Below, piece after piece: positions 19,215 through 28,356 of a DNA stretch of 64,000 bases. Source of the stretch: Cedecea neteri NBRC 105707 = ATCC 33855 (lineage in GTDB: Bacteria; Pseudomonadota; Gammaproteobacteria; Enterobacterales; Enterobacteriaceae); the NCBI RefSeq assembly GCF_001571265.1, contig NZ_BCTL01000034.1:22208-86207 (forward strand), given 5' to 3'. The notes under the pieces are model-generated. The model worked only from the letters and a program-made list of their open reading frames with translations. It did not search any database and was not told where the DNA came from. How positions within the stretch are numbered: position 1 is the first letter of the stretch; each line of letters starts with the position of its first letter. The translations under genes and the position numbers were made by a program.

Positions 19215-19979
19215 ATGATAAAGCAATTCACACAGCAGAGTCCGCAGGAAGCGTTTCTGGAAGTACGAGAACTCCATTATAGCGCAGGAAGCCAGGAACC
19301 GTTTCACGCCCACGAACAGGGCCAGCTGATTTACCCGGTCAGCGGCGTGGCGAAGATCCGCAGCGAGCAAAACGTTTGGGTGGTCGCCCCCGGCCACGCG
19401 CTCTGGCTGCCGGGGCGCCTGCCGCACGGCCTGGAGGCCATCGGTAAAGTGGTGACCCACAACCTGTACATGACGCCCGCAGCCTCAAACGCATTCAGCC
19501 GCCACAGCCGCAGCCTGGCCGTTACGCCGCTGTTTCAGTCTGTGACCGTCGCCGGCCTTGAAAAGCCCGCCGACCCGCAGCGAAGCCAGTTATTGCATGA
19601 TCTGCTGCACAACGAGCTTCTGCGCTTGCAGGATATTGCCCTGTGCCACATCACCCTGCCCCACGACAGGCGTATTCGCCAGCTTTGCGATGCGCTATGC
19701 AGCGACCTTTCCCAGCGGGAAACCCTGGCCTGGTGGGGCAAACAGGTAGGCGCGAGCGAAAGAACGCTGGCCAGGCTGTTCCGGGAAGAAACCCAGCTCA
19801 GCTTTACCGAATGGCGACAGCAAATGCACCTGGTGGAAGCCGTCTGCCACCTCGCGCGCGGCACCACCATCAGCAATCTCTCCAGCACGCTCGGCTACGC
19901 CAGCAGCAGCGCATTTATCGCTATGTTCCGGAAAAAACTGGGCGTTTCCCCGCAGAGGTATATTGGCCGCTATCTCTGA
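19215..19979 (+). CDS. AraC-family transcriptional regulator with cupin sensor
   Basis: This 254-residue regulator has an N-terminal cupin-like half (HYSAGSQEPFHAHEQGQLIYP) and a C-terminal double helix-turn-helix (ASERTLARLFREET, then SNLSSTLGYASSSAFIAMFRK). The layout resembles NimR/RipA-type regulators. It is transcribed away from the siderophore receptor, so it probably regulates that locus. The inducer is unknown; a siderophore is a reasonable but unproven idea. The start at 19215 has AGGC six bases upstream. Confidence 0.86.
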   Translation: MIKQFTQQSPQEAFLEVRELHYSAGSQEPFHAHEQGQLIYPVSGVAKIRSEQNVWVVAPGHALWLPGRLPHGLEAIGKVVTHNLYMTPAASNAFSRHSRSLAVTPLFQSVTVAGLEKPADPQRSQLLHDLLHNELLRLQDIALCHITLPHDRRIRQLCDALCSDLSQRETLAWWGKQVGASERTLARLFREETQLSFTEWRQQMHLVEAVCHLARGTTISNLSSTLGYASSSAFIAMFRKKLGVSPQRYIGRYL

Positions 19980-20043
19980 CACGGCTTTTACAATCCGGTT
20001 CCATCGGCGATAATCAGCGTTTGCGCCCCGGACCGGAACAACC

Positions 20044-21666
20044 ATGAGCGACACAAAGCCCCCGCAAACGACGGCCAAGCGCCCGATGAAACTCAGCACC
20101 TCGGTGACGCTGATGCTGTGCGCCGTTATCGGCTCGGTGCTGCTTGTGGTTTACGCCCTGTATTTTATCCAGATAAGCAACGCCACCCGCAGCGGCCTGA
20201 AAGACACCGCGCTGGCGGTGGCGAGAACCCTGGCCGACGATCCAACGATCAAGTACGGCCTGACGCAGCCCCACAGTAAAGACATCATCCCGCCCGTAGC
20301 CTCACGCGTGCAGGATCGTAACGACCTGCTGTTCGTGGTGGTGACCGACATGAACGGCATTCGCTACTCGCACCCCAAACCCGGCAATATCGGCTCGCAT
20401 TTTATCGGCGACGACATTTTCCCGGCGCTGGAGGGCAAAGAGAATGTTTCTATCAACCACGGCGTGCTGGCGGAAGCCCTGCGCGTTTTTACGCCGGTCT
20501 ATAACGAGCAGCATAAGCAGATAGGCGTGGTCGCCATCGGCATTTCGCTCAGCAAAGTGGATGAGCAGATCAGCAAAAGCCGCTGGAGCGTACTCTGGAC
20601 GGTGTTATTTAGCGCCCTGTTCGGCTCGCTCGGCACCTGGGTGCTGGTACGGGTACTGAAACGCATTCTGTTCGGCTTCGAGCCGTATGAAATTTCCGCC
20701 CTGTTCGAGCAGCGCCAGGCGATGCTGCAGTCCGTCAAAGAGGGCATTATCGCCGTCGACCGCGAAGGCCGGGTGACGCTCATCAATCACGCGGCGCGCA
20801 AGCTGCTGCTCTCCCCGGATGATTTCCGCCTCGGCAAAACCGTGCCGCCGGGGCCGCTGGTGGCAACGCTGTGCGAAGTGCTTCATACCGGCACGCCGAT
20901 TCAGGACAGGCAAATCATCAGCTATGGTCGCCTGGTCTTGTGTAATGCGGTGCCAATTCGTATAAATAATCAGGTGATCGGCGCCATCAGTACCTTCCGC
21001 GACAAGACTGAAATCAATTTGTTGACCCAGCGTGTAGACGGCATGGTGAATTATGTCGACGCGCTGCGCGAGCGCTCACACGAATTTATGAATAAGCTGC
21101 ACGTCATTCTTGGCCTGCTGCAGCTTAAACATTACGACAAGCTTGAAGAGTACATTCTGCAAACCGCCAGCAATTACCAGACGGAAATTGGCACGCTGCA
21201 GAGCAAAATTAAGTCGCCGGTCATTGCCGGGTTCCTGATTGGCAAGATTAACCGCGCGCGGGAAGCGGGCCACCATCTGGCGCTTGCCGATGAATGCCAG
21301 CTGCCGGACAACCCGAACGAGCTTCAGGTGATGGCGCTGATTACCGCGCTGGGCAACCTGATAGAGAACGCGCTGGACGCAATGGCAGGCCAGGCTGATG
21401 GCGAGGTGGGCGTACTACTGCACTATCAGAACGGCGTGCTGAGCGTTGAGGTCAGCGACGACGGGCCGGGCATCGATCCGGACCATATTCAGTCTATTTT
21501 TGACAAAGGCTACTCCACCAAAGGCGATCAGCGCGGCGTGGGGCTGTTCCTCGCCAGGCAGCAGCTTGAGCGGCTCGGCGGCAGTATTCAGGTGGAGTCA
21601 GAACCCGGCGTCTTCACCCAATTCTTTGTGCAGTTACCCTGGGATAGTGAAAGGAACAATGCGTGA
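20044..21666 (+). CDS. dcuS: DcuS, C4-dicarboxylate sensor histidine kinase
   Basis: This is a membrane sensor of fumarate, succinate and related dicarboxylates. Membrane segment 1 is at about 20-42. The periplasmic PAS (PASp) domain is about 45-180, with VARTLADDP and RNDLLFVVVTDMNGIRYSHP matching E. coli DcuS. Membrane segment 2 is at about 183-205, then a cytoplasmic PAS domain, the phosphoacceptor motif RERSHEFMNKLHV, and the ATP-binding N-box NLIENALDA and G-box DDGPGI. Length (540) equals the E. coli protein. Its stop overlaps the dcuR GTG. Next to it lies a fumarate-reduction gene set that is the obvious target. Confidence 0.95.
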   Translation: MSDTKPPQTTAKRPMKLSTSVTLMLCAVIGSVLLVVYALYFIQISNATRSGLKDTALAVARTLADDPTIKYGLTQPHSKDIIPPVASRVQDRNDLLFVVVTDMNGIRYSHPKPGNIGSHFIGDDIFPALEGKENVSINHGVLAEALRVFTPVYNEQHKQIGVVAIGISLSKVDEQISKSRWSVLWTVLFSALFGSLGTWVLVRVLKRILFGFEPYEISALFEQRQAMLQSVKEGIIAVDREGRVTLINHAARKLLLSPDDFRLGKTVPPGPLVATLCEVLHTGTPIQDRQIISYGRLVLCNAVPIRINNQVIGAISTFRDKTEINLLTQRVDGMVNYVDALRERSHEFMNKLHVILGLLQLKHYDKLEEYILQTASNYQTEIGTLQSKIKSPVIAGFLIGKINRAREAGHHLALADECQLPDNPNELQVMALITALGNLIENALDAMAGQADGEVGVLLHYQNGVLSVEVSDDGPGIDPDHIQSIFDKGYSTKGDQRGVGLFLARQQLERLGGSIQVESEPGVFTQFFVQLPWDSERNNA

Positions 21667-22382
21667 TTAATGTCTTAATTGTTGATGATGATGCGATGGT
21701 CGCGGAGCTTAACCGCGCCTACGTCAGCCAAATCCCGGGCTTTACCTGCTGCGGTTCCGCCTCCACGCTGAAACAGGCGCGGGAGATGGTCAGCAACCCG
21801 GAGTTAAAAATCGATCTGATCCTGCTGGACGTTTATATGCAGCAGGACAACGGCCTGGATCTGCTGCCGACGCTACGTGAAGCGGGGAAAACCATCGACG
21901 TGATCGTTATCTCGTCGGCGGCGGACGCGGCCACTATCCAGAAGTCGATGCACTACGGCGTGGTGGATTACCTGATTAAACCGTTCCAGTTCCCGCGCTT
22001 TGAAGAAGCGTTAACCAACTGGCGCGAAAAGAAAAACCTGATGGGCACCCACAAATATTACGAGCAGGCGGACGTTGACAGGCTGCTGCACGGTGGCTCG
22101 CCGGTGGTGGCGGACGCCAAGCGCCTGCCGAAGGGGCTGACGCCGCAAACGCTGCGCACCATTTGCCAGTGGATCGACACGCACCCGACGGAAGAGTTCT
22201 CCACCGACGAACTGGCGGCAGCGGTGAATATCTCTCGCGTTTCATGCCGTAAGTATCTGATCTGGCTTGCGCAGATCAATATTCTGTTCACCAGCATTCA
22301 TTACGGCATGACCGGCCGCCCGGTGTACCGCTATCGCCTGCAGGCCGAGCAGCTTGGCCTGCTCAAGCAGTACTGCCAGTAA
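21663..22382 (+). CDS. dcuR: DcuR, C4-dicarboxylate response regulator
   Basis: This is the DNA-binding partner of DcuS. The receiver domain (about 1-120) has the acidic pocket VDDD at 8-10, the phosphorylation site Asp56 in LILLDVYM, and the conserved lysine in YLIKPF. The C-terminal helix-turn-helix (VNISRVSCRKYLIWL) is as in E. coli DcuR. Translation starts at a GTG overlapping the dcuS stop (GTGA). The 3' end overlaps the convergent apbE gene by 20 bases. In E. coli DcuR activates dcuB-fumB, frdABCD and dctA, consistent with the transporter, fumarase and reductase genes found here. Confidence 0.95.
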   Translation: MINVLIVDDDAMVAELNRAYVSQIPGFTCCGSASTLKQAREMVSNPELKIDLILLDVYMQQDNGLDLLPTLREAGKTIDVIVISSAADAATIQKSMHYGVVDYLIKPFQFPRFEEALTNWREKKNLMGTHKYYEQADVDRLLHGGSPVVADAKRLPKGLTPQTLRTICQWIDTHPTEEFSTDELAAAVNISRVSCRKYLIWLAQINILFTSIHYGMTGRPVYRYRLQAEQLGLLKQYCQ

Positions 22383-23331
22383 TCAGCTGGTAGCCGTCAT
22401 CCAGTAACGTAAAGCGGAACTGGCTGGCGGAAGAGAGAATAATCTCTCGCCGTTTTGTGACAAAAATCGCCTCGATATCGGGGCGATTTGCCAGCACGGC
22501 GCAGCCCTTCTCGACGCCCATCCCGTAAATCAGCGTGGTCCAGATATCACCGTCTAAAGAGTCAGTCGACACGATCGTCACGCTATCCAGGTCGTTGTCC
22601 AGCGGATAGCCGGTACGCGGATCGAGAATATGGTGATAGCGTTTGCCGTCCAGTTCGAAATAACGCTCATAAACGCCGGACGTCACCACCGACTTGTTTG
22701 CCACCTCAATCACGCCCAGCATCTCGTCCGGGCCGCTAAACGGCTTTTTCAGCCCGATGGACCAGCCGCCTTCCGGCGAACCCAGCGTTTGTACGTTGCC
22801 GCCGAGGTTAATCAATCCCTGCTCCACGCCCTGACGCTTCAGGAAGTCGCGCACGCGGTCGGCAATGTAGCCCTTGGCTATCGCGCCCAGGTCGATTTCC
22901 ATGCCGCTGTGCGCCAGATAAACGCTGCCTTCGGCTTCGTCCAGCACCACCTGATGTGGCTGCGTGCGCGGCAGCAGCGCGGCGATATCCTGCGCCGGCG
23001 GCACGCTGTCGCCCTTAAAACCAATCTTCCAGCGCTTCACCAGCGGGCCAATGGCCAGATTAAAAATACTGTCGGGAAACTGGCTGGCGGCTTTGGCGCA
23101 TTTGATGAGTTCGAACACGGGACGGCTGACGGTGACCGGATGTTTGCCCGCGGCGTGATTGATACTCATCACCTGGGATTCGGCGCGGTTCACGGTGAGC
23201 AGGTCTTCGTATTGTTTGATCAGGCGGAACACCTGGGAGGCGAGCGTTTCGTTGGCTTCGAACAGCTTGAGGAGAATGGGCGAGCCCATTAAAACGGCGG
23301 AGTAGCCATAAACACCTTCGGGTTGTGACAT
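22363..23331 (-). CDS. apbE: ApbE, FAD:protein FMN transferase
   Basis: This enzyme transfers FMN from FAD onto a Ser/Thr of target flavoproteins with magnesium. The frame is open further upstream, but the ATG at 23331 (MSQPEGVYGYS) has an AGGAG ribosome site seven bases before it and begins at the usual family N-terminus, giving 322 residues. Family motifs seen are EIDLGAIAKGYIAD, GLINLGGNVQ and HHILDPRTGYP. There is no signal peptide or lipobox, so this is a cytoplasmic form, unlike the lipoprotein ApbE of E. coli. It lies 58 bases downstream of the fumarate reductase gene, whose FMN_bind domain carries a flavinylation motif and is the likely substrate. Confidence 0.92.
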   Translation of the reverse strand: MSQPEGVYGYSAVLMGSPILLKLFEANETLASQVFRLIKQYEDLLTVNRAESQVMSINHAAGKHPVTVSRPVFELIKCAKAASQFPDSIFNLAIGPLVKRWKIGFKGDSVPPAQDIAALLPRTQPHQVVLDEAEGSVYLAHSGMEIDLGAIAKGYIADRVRDFLKRQGVEQGLINLGGNVQTLGSPEGGWSIGLKKPFSGPDEMLGVIEVANKSVVTSGVYERYFELDGKRYHHILDPRTGYPLDNDLDSVTIVSTDSLDGDIWTTLIYGMGVEKGCAVLANRPDIEAIFVTKRREIILSSASQFRFTLLDDGYQLITGSTA

Positions 23332-23389
23332 AGCGGACTCCTTTTGCTGAAAGGGTTGCGCCCCGGCAAAAGCCGGGGCGCAGTCGGGC

Positions 23390-26170
23390 TTAGCGTTTTG
23401 CCCAGCTTGCCGCCTGATGGCCCGCCAGGGTACCAAAGACAATAATATCGGCCACTGCGTTACCGCCGATGCGGTTGCCGCCGTGAATACCACCGGCCAC
23501 TTCACCCGCCGCGAATGCGCCAGGGATAACCTGGTGCTGTTTATCCAGCACTTCGGTTTCGGCGTTGATGGTCACGCCGCCCATGGTGTGGTGCACCCCT
23601 GGGGCGATGCGGATGGCGTGGAACGGACCATCTTTAATCGGGTTACGCAGCGCGGTTTTACGACCAAAATCTTCGTCGTACTGATTTTCCACGAAGCCGT
23701 TGTAACGCTCAAGCGTGGCGAGGAAGGTGTGGTAATCCATCCCCAGTTTCTCCGCCAGTTCGCGAGGCCCTTCGGCGCTGACCACAAAGCCTTTGGCGAT
23801 GTATTCATCCGCCGCTTTGTTTTTGGTGCGAACGTTCTCGTCGAACACGATGTAAGCGTATTTCTCCGGCAGCGCGATAATCTGCGCCGACACTTTATCG
23901 CGGGTTTCCATTTCGTTAAAGAAACGGCTGCCTTTCTGGTTCACGAGGATGGCACCGCCGCCGCGAATGGACTCGGAAATCAGGTACGAAGTGGTTTGCT
24001 CCACGGTTGGGTGAATCTGAATTTCGCCCATATCCACGGTGCCTGCGCCCAGTTTTTCCAGCAGCGCGATGCCGCCACCCGTTGCGCCTTTGTGGTTAGT
24101 GGTGACAAAGCCTTCCAGATCCGGGCGGTATTTCACCACCATCGAACTGTTGGCGCTGAAGCCGCCGGTCGCCACGATCACGCTTTTCGCGTGGATGGTC
24201 AGCGCTTCGTTTTCGTCCGTCAGCAGCGCCACGCCGCTGACCGCGCCCTGGTCAAACAGGATTTCCGTTACCGCTGTTTCCATCAGCACGTCGATGCTGC
24301 GTTTGTTGATGTTACGCAGCAGGCCGCTGATCAAGTAACCGCCAACCGCCGATCCATCACGTGGGCGGTGGGTGCGGTCAATGCTCATCCCGCCGGTGGT
24401 GGTGATGTCGTTCAGCATGATGCCGCGATCCGCCAGCCACTCAATGGCCTGCGGGGCGTTTTCCACAAAGCGATGCAGCAGCTCAGGGTTGTTTTTGTTG
24501 TAGCCGCCTTTCAGGGTTTCGGCATAGAACAGCTCTTTGCTGTCGAGAATACCTTTTACGCGCTGGAAGCGGGTTTCCGCCGCGTTCATGCCGGCAGATG
24601 CCTTGACGGTGTTCCCGCCGATGGACGGCATCTTCTCAACGATCAGGACGCTGGCACCTTCGTCATGGGCCTGAATCGCCGCCGCCAGACCGGCACCGCC
24701 GCTGCCGACCACAACCACGTCGTAGCTCTGCGGGGCGCTAACGCCGCCGCTTTCTTCAAATGCCTGCTGTTTGCTGGATTTCACCATCGCTTTAGAAACG
24801 GCTTTTTTCACCGCTTCGCTCTGGGAAGTCGCGCCGGAAATGGCATCCACAAACGGCGAGTTGGCGGTCAGGATGCGGGTACGAATTTCTTCGAAGTTAG
24901 TGGTGAATTCAACGTCGTCCTGCGGGCCAGAAGCCAGCACGATATCGGCGATGCGATCGCTGTCGAGGCTGACGTTGATCACCAGCTGATTGACGTCATC
25001 GCTAACAGTTTCTTCGAAAATCCCCGGTTTGAATTTAGAGGCACCGCCCATGCTCATGTCGCGGATCATCGCCTCGACCAGCGAGAAGCGCCACAGCGGC
25101 TCAGGAATAGTCAGCTCTTCACGTTTGGTGCTGTCGATAAACAGATCCAGCACTTCGCCGTTGGCGATGCGGGCAGTCCAGTCAGGGTAGGCGATGCAGG
25201 CGCGGCCCACGGCCACCAGGTCATACCCGTGTTCCAGCGCGGTTTCCACGTCGGATGCATTGACGATGCCGCCCACGCCCATCACCGGGATCTGCGCCAG
25301 CGCGTCGGAACGCATTGCACAGTATTTGTTGATAAGCGGCGTCGGGTCACTGGTGTCGTTGATCGACGGACGCAGCGAGTAACCCAGGGAGAAGTGCAGG
25401 TAGTCCAGACCGCGCGCGGCCAGTTTTTCCAACAGATACATGGTGTCGTCGAAGCGAATGCCCGGGACTTCAAGCTCTTCCGGGGAGAAGCGATAGCCGA
25501 TGATGAACGCGTCGTCGGCGTACTGGCGCACCATCTGATGGGTGATATCCAGTACAGCGAGCGGGAACTTAGCGCGGTTATCGCGGCTGCCGCCCCATTC
25601 GTCGTCGCGCTGGTTTGAGTTCGGGGAGTAGAACTGCTGGATCAGGTAGGTATTCGCGCCGTGGATTTCCACACCGTCAAAACCTGCCTGAATCGCACGG
25701 CGAACGGCGTCACCAAATTTGGTGACCATGCCTGCCACTTCTTCTGTGGTCAGGCCACGCGGCGTTGCGGCGCCATCACGCGGTGCAGCCAGTGCGCTAG
25801 GGCCAACCGGCGTGCGGCCACCGATGAGTTTAGGGTCAACCATGCGGCCGCCGTGGTAAATCTGCAGCAGCGCTCTGGAGCCTTCAGCCTTAATCGCGGA
25901 GGCGATTTTCGCCAGGCCGGCAATTTTTTCGTCGGTATCTATCCCGATAGCGCCCGGGAATGCGAGGCCCAAATCGTCAATAAAGCAGCATTCCACCACG
26001 ATGGTGCCGATGCTCCCGGCACGGACGCGGTAGTACTCCACCAGCTCTTCGGTCACGGTGCCATCAAAATACCCGGTGCAGGTGGTCATCGGTGCCATTA
26101 GCAGACGATTTTTTAACGCCGTACCGTTAGGTAAAGTAAATGGGCTTAACATGTGTTTGTCGGTGCTCAT
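23390..26170 (-). CDS. Soluble NADH-dependent fumarate reductase (OYE-FMN_bind-FAD_binding_2 fusion)
   Basis: This is a 926-residue cytoplasmic flavoprotein with three domains. Residues about 5-355 are an old-yellow-enzyme NADH:flavin oxidoreductase (LQIYHGGR; GVEIHGANTYLIQQF). Residues about 375-460 are an FMN_bind domain with the ApbE target motif DAISGATS (442-449). Residues about 483-920 are a FrdA-like FAD domain (VVVGSGGAGLAAA at 486-498; RIGGNAVADI near the end). Enzymes of this architecture, related to the trypanosomatid enzyme, are known from Klebsiella to reduce fumarate with NADH without the quinone pool. There is no signal peptide. GGAG lies eight bases before the ATG. Confidence 0.9.
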   Translation of the reverse strand: MSTDKHMLSPFTLPNGTALKNRLLMAPMTTCTGYFDGTVTEELVEYYRVRAGSIGTIVVECCFIDDLGLAFPGAIGIDTDEKIAGLAKIASAIKAEGSRALLQIYHGGRMVDPKLIGGRTPVGPSALAAPRDGAATPRGLTTEEVAGMVTKFGDAVRRAIQAGFDGVEIHGANTYLIQQFYSPNSNQRDDEWGGSRDNRAKFPLAVLDITHQMVRQYADDAFIIGYRFSPEELEVPGIRFDDTMYLLEKLAARGLDYLHFSLGYSLRPSINDTSDPTPLINKYCAMRSDALAQIPVMGVGGIVNASDVETALEHGYDLVAVGRACIAYPDWTARIANGEVLDLFIDSTKREELTIPEPLWRFSLVEAMIRDMSMGGASKFKPGIFEETVSDDVNQLVINVSLDSDRIADIVLASGPQDDVEFTTNFEEIRTRILTANSPFVDAISGATSQSEAVKKAVSKAMVKSSKQQAFEESGGVSAPQSYDVVVVGSGGAGLAAAIQAHDEGASVLIVEKMPSIGGNTVKASAGMNAAETRFQRVKGILDSKELFYAETLKGGYNKNNPELLHRFVENAPQAIEWLADRGIMLNDITTTGGMSIDRTHRPRDGSAVGGYLISGLLRNINKRSIDVLMETAVTEILFDQGAVSGVALLTDENEALTIHAKSVIVATGGFSANSSMVVKYRPDLEGFVTTNHKGATGGGIALLEKLGAGTVDMGEIQIHPTVEQTTSYLISESIRGGGAILVNQKGSRFFNEMETRDKVSAQIIALPEKYAYIVFDENVRTKNKAADEYIAKGFVVSAEGPRELAEKLGMDYHTFLATLERYNGFVENQYDEDFGRKTALRNPIKDGPFHAIRIAPGVHHTMGGVTINAETEVLDKQHQVIPGAFAAGEVAGGIHGGNRIGGNAVADIIVFGTLAGHQAASWAKR

Positions 26171-26789
26171 AATGTCGACTCCAAACTTTAAAATTTAAAA
26201 CTGAGAATTGGGTTGCTGGCACTATTTTCGTTCTGGTTATTGGCCACTTCGCATATCAACAATATAAGACTATTTTTAGTTACCAAACTATTTACGTTAG
26301 TTTAAAAATTATTGAAGAACCGTAATAACACAATTACCCACAACGTGTTATTAATTAAAATATAAAAGATAACAGCTTATTAAATTAATATAACATTTCA
26401 GTTACCTTGGCAGAGTACCACACAGACACACGCCAGGCCTTGCGCAGAGCGGAATCGAGTCAGCTAAAACCACTAAAAATAGACTGAGAGGCGCATTTTT
26501 AATGATCAAATTGATAACTTTTTTGCGTAAATACCCCTGAAAATATGCGAACTATTATTTTTTTATAAAAGAATAAACAGAATGCTGTTTCTTGATCTCG
26601 ATCAATTGTCATATACCCCGAAAGCGCAATATATAATTATCCAAAGAATTTAATTCACCGCTGATAAAAAGCGATGAATGGTTATTTCCGCCACAACCAG
26701 AAACCAACATTTAATTAATAAAGAAAGTTTAAAAACTAAAGTAAGCGGAAATAAAAACAGAATCCTTAACTCCTTATAACGGTGTCATT
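26171..26789. other. AT-rich divergent control region of the fumarate module
   Basis: This 619-base gene-free stretch separates the fumarate reductase (minus strand) from the dicarboxylate transporter (plus strand). It holds a perfect FNR consensus and a -10 element for the rightward operon (separate entries). The leftward promoter was not identified; only an FNR half-site-like ATCAA near 26256 was seen. The AT richness contrasts with the flanking genes. Confidence 0.65.
26592..26637 (+). promoter_or_regulatory. FNR box and -10 element upstream of the dicarboxylate transporter
   Basis: TTGAT-CTCG-ATCAA at 26592-26605 is a perfect match to the FNR/CRP-family anaerobic consensus TTGATN4ATCAA. 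A perfect TATAAT lies at 26632-26637, which puts the start site near 26643 and the FNR centre near -43 to -45, close to the class II activator position (-41.5). Anaerobic activation of the transporter and fumarase is therefore predicted. Confidence 0.8.
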
Positions 26790-28301
26790 ATGAGTGTAAT
26801 AACCACCAATCTACCGCCGCTCAAAGAGAGCACTAAAAAAGCAGGCAGCAACAAACGTTGGCTGATGATGGCGCTGCCCATCATTGTGGCACTGTTGTTG
26901 ATGCTGGTTCCGGTCCCGGACGGCTTGCCGCCGTACGCCTGGCACTTCTTTGCTGTCTTCGTCGGCGTCATCGTAGGGCTTATCTTCGAGCCGCTGCCGG
27001 GCGCCGTTATCGGCCTGACCGGGATCGTCGTCATTTCACTTGGCAGCCAGTGGCTGCTGTTCAGCCCGGAACAAATGGCCGACCCGAAATTCAAGCTGGC
27101 GGGGGCCTCCTTTAAATGGGCGGTCAGCGGCTTCGGTAACTCCACCGTCTGGCTTATCTTCGGCGCATTTATGTTTGCTGCCGGTTACGATAAAACCCAG
27201 TTTGGCCGTCGCCTGGCGCTGATTCTGGTGAAATACCTTGGCCGCCGCAGCCTGACGCTGGGCTACGCCATTGCCTTCGCCGACCTGCTGCTGGCGCCGT
27301 TTACCCCGTCCAACACTGCACGTAGCGGCGGGACCATCTACCCGATTATCGCTAACCTGCCGCCGCTGTACGGCTCTAAACCTAACGACCCGAGCGCACG
27401 TAAAATCGGTTCTTACCTGATGTGGGTGGCTATCACCGCCGCATGTATCACCAGCTCAATGTTCCTTTCTGCTCTGGCCCCTAACCTGCTGGCGCTGGCG
27501 CTGGTGAAAAGCATCGTCGGGATCAACATCTCCTGGGGTATGTGGTTCCTCGCCTTCCTGCCGCTTGGCCTGCTGTTACTGCTGACCATGCCGCTGCTGG
27601 CCTACTGGCTCTATCCGCCTGAAGTGAAAGTGAACGACGAAGTGCCAAAATGGGCGAGCCGTGAACTGGAAAAACTGGGCAAGCTGTCCCGCAACGAAAT
27701 CCTGCTGCTGGTGTTCGTCTGCTCCGCACTGGTGATGTGGATCTTCGCGGCAAGCTGGATTGAGCCTGCGCTGGCCGCCCTTCTGGTTATCGTCCTGATG
27801 CTGTGGACCGGCGTCCTGAACTGGAACGACATCACCAATAACAAGGCGGCGTGGAATACCTTCGTCTGGTTCGCCACCCTGGTTGCCCTGGCCGATGGCC
27901 TGTCTTCTACCGGCTTCATCTCCTGGCTGGGTAAAGAAGGCGGCGCGCTGATGACCGGTATCGCCCCAGGCACCGCGACCATTGTCCTGCTGCTGGCGTT
28001 CTACCTGCTGCACTACCTGTTTGCGAGCACCACCGCGCACACCACCGCACTGCTGCCGGCGATGCTGACCATCGCCTCCACCATTCCGGGCATGAATATG
28101 GAAGTGTTCTGTCTGCTGATGGTGACCTCGCTGGGTATCATGGGCATCATCACCCCGTACGGCACCGGCCCAAGCCCTATCTACTACGGTAGCGGCTACC
28201 TGCCAACCAAAGACTACTGGCGCCTGGGCACCATCTTCGGCGGCCTGTTCCTGGTCGCGCTGCTGGTGATTGGTTATCCGTGGATGTCCCTGATGTTCTG
28301 A
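26790..28301 (+). CDS. DASS-family C4-dicarboxylate transporter/antiporter (TtdT/CitT type)
   Basis: This inner-membrane anion transporter has about twelve membrane segments and 503 residues. It aligns well with E. coli TtdT and CitT: FAVFVGVIVGLIFEPLPGAVIG, APFTPSNTARSGGTIYPII, and TPYGTGPSPIYYGSGYLP carry the two SNT-type substrate/sodium loops in antiporter form. It most likely exchanges external dicarboxylate (fumarate, malate or tartrate) for succinate, feeding the cytosolic fumarate reductase. The exact substrate is inferred from the neighbours. The ribosome site before the ATG is weak. A hairpin separates it from the fumarase gene. Confidence 0.86.
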   Translation: MSVITTNLPPLKESTKKAGSNKRWLMMALPIIVALLLMLVPVPDGLPPYAWHFFAVFVGVIVGLIFEPLPGAVIGLTGIVVISLGSQWLLFSPEQMADPKFKLAGASFKWAVSGFGNSTVWLIFGAFMFAAGYDKTQFGRRLALILVKYLGRRSLTLGYAIAFADLLLAPFTPSNTARSGGTIYPIIANLPPLYGSKPNDPSARKIGSYLMWVAITAACITSSMFLSALAPNLLALALVKSIVGINISWGMWFLAFLPLGLLLLLTMPLLAYWLYPPEVKVNDEVPKWASRELEKLGKLSRNEILLLVFVCSALVMWIFAASWIEPALAALLVIVLMLWTGVLNWNDITNNKAAWNTFVWFATLVALADGLSSTGFISWLGKEGGALMTGIAPGTATIVLLLAFYLLHYLFASTTAHTTALLPAMLTIASTIPGMNMEVFCLLMVTSLGIMGIITPYGTGPSPIYYGSGYLPTKDYWRLGTIFGGLFLVALLVIGYPWMSLMF

Positions 28302-28303
28302 TT

Positions 28304-28340
28304 TAAAGCCGCTGGAGGGCAACCTCCGGCGGTTTATTTT
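28304..28340 (+). terminator. Intercistronic hairpin between transporter and fumarase genes
   Basis: CCGCTGGAGG (28309-28318) pairs with CCTCCGGCGG (28323-28332), with a GCAA loop and one wobble, extended by AAA/TTT and followed by ATTTTTA. It has the form of an intrinsic terminator. Because the fumarase ATG is only 17 bases beyond, partial read-through or processing of one transcript is likely. Confidence 0.6.
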
Positions 28341-28356
28341 TATGGAGTAACGAGCT

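Noticed and set aside
21663..22382. CitB/DpiA citrate regulator as identity of the response regulator
   Set aside because: DcuS/DcuR and CitA/CitB are paralogous, but both proteins here follow DcuS and DcuR almost residue by residue and sit beside fumarate genes.
23332..23505. A 58-residue N-terminal extension of ApbE
   Set aside because: The extension overlaps the end of the fumarate reductase gene and does not look like ApbE. The internal ATG has an ideal ribosome site and the normal family N-terminus.
23417..25618. A 733-codon open frame on the plus strand
   Set aside because: It lies entirely antisense to the fumarate reductase gene, whose domain motifs are unambiguous. The translation is rich in H, R, V and A without any domain pattern, as expected from an antisense frame in GC-rich coding DNA.
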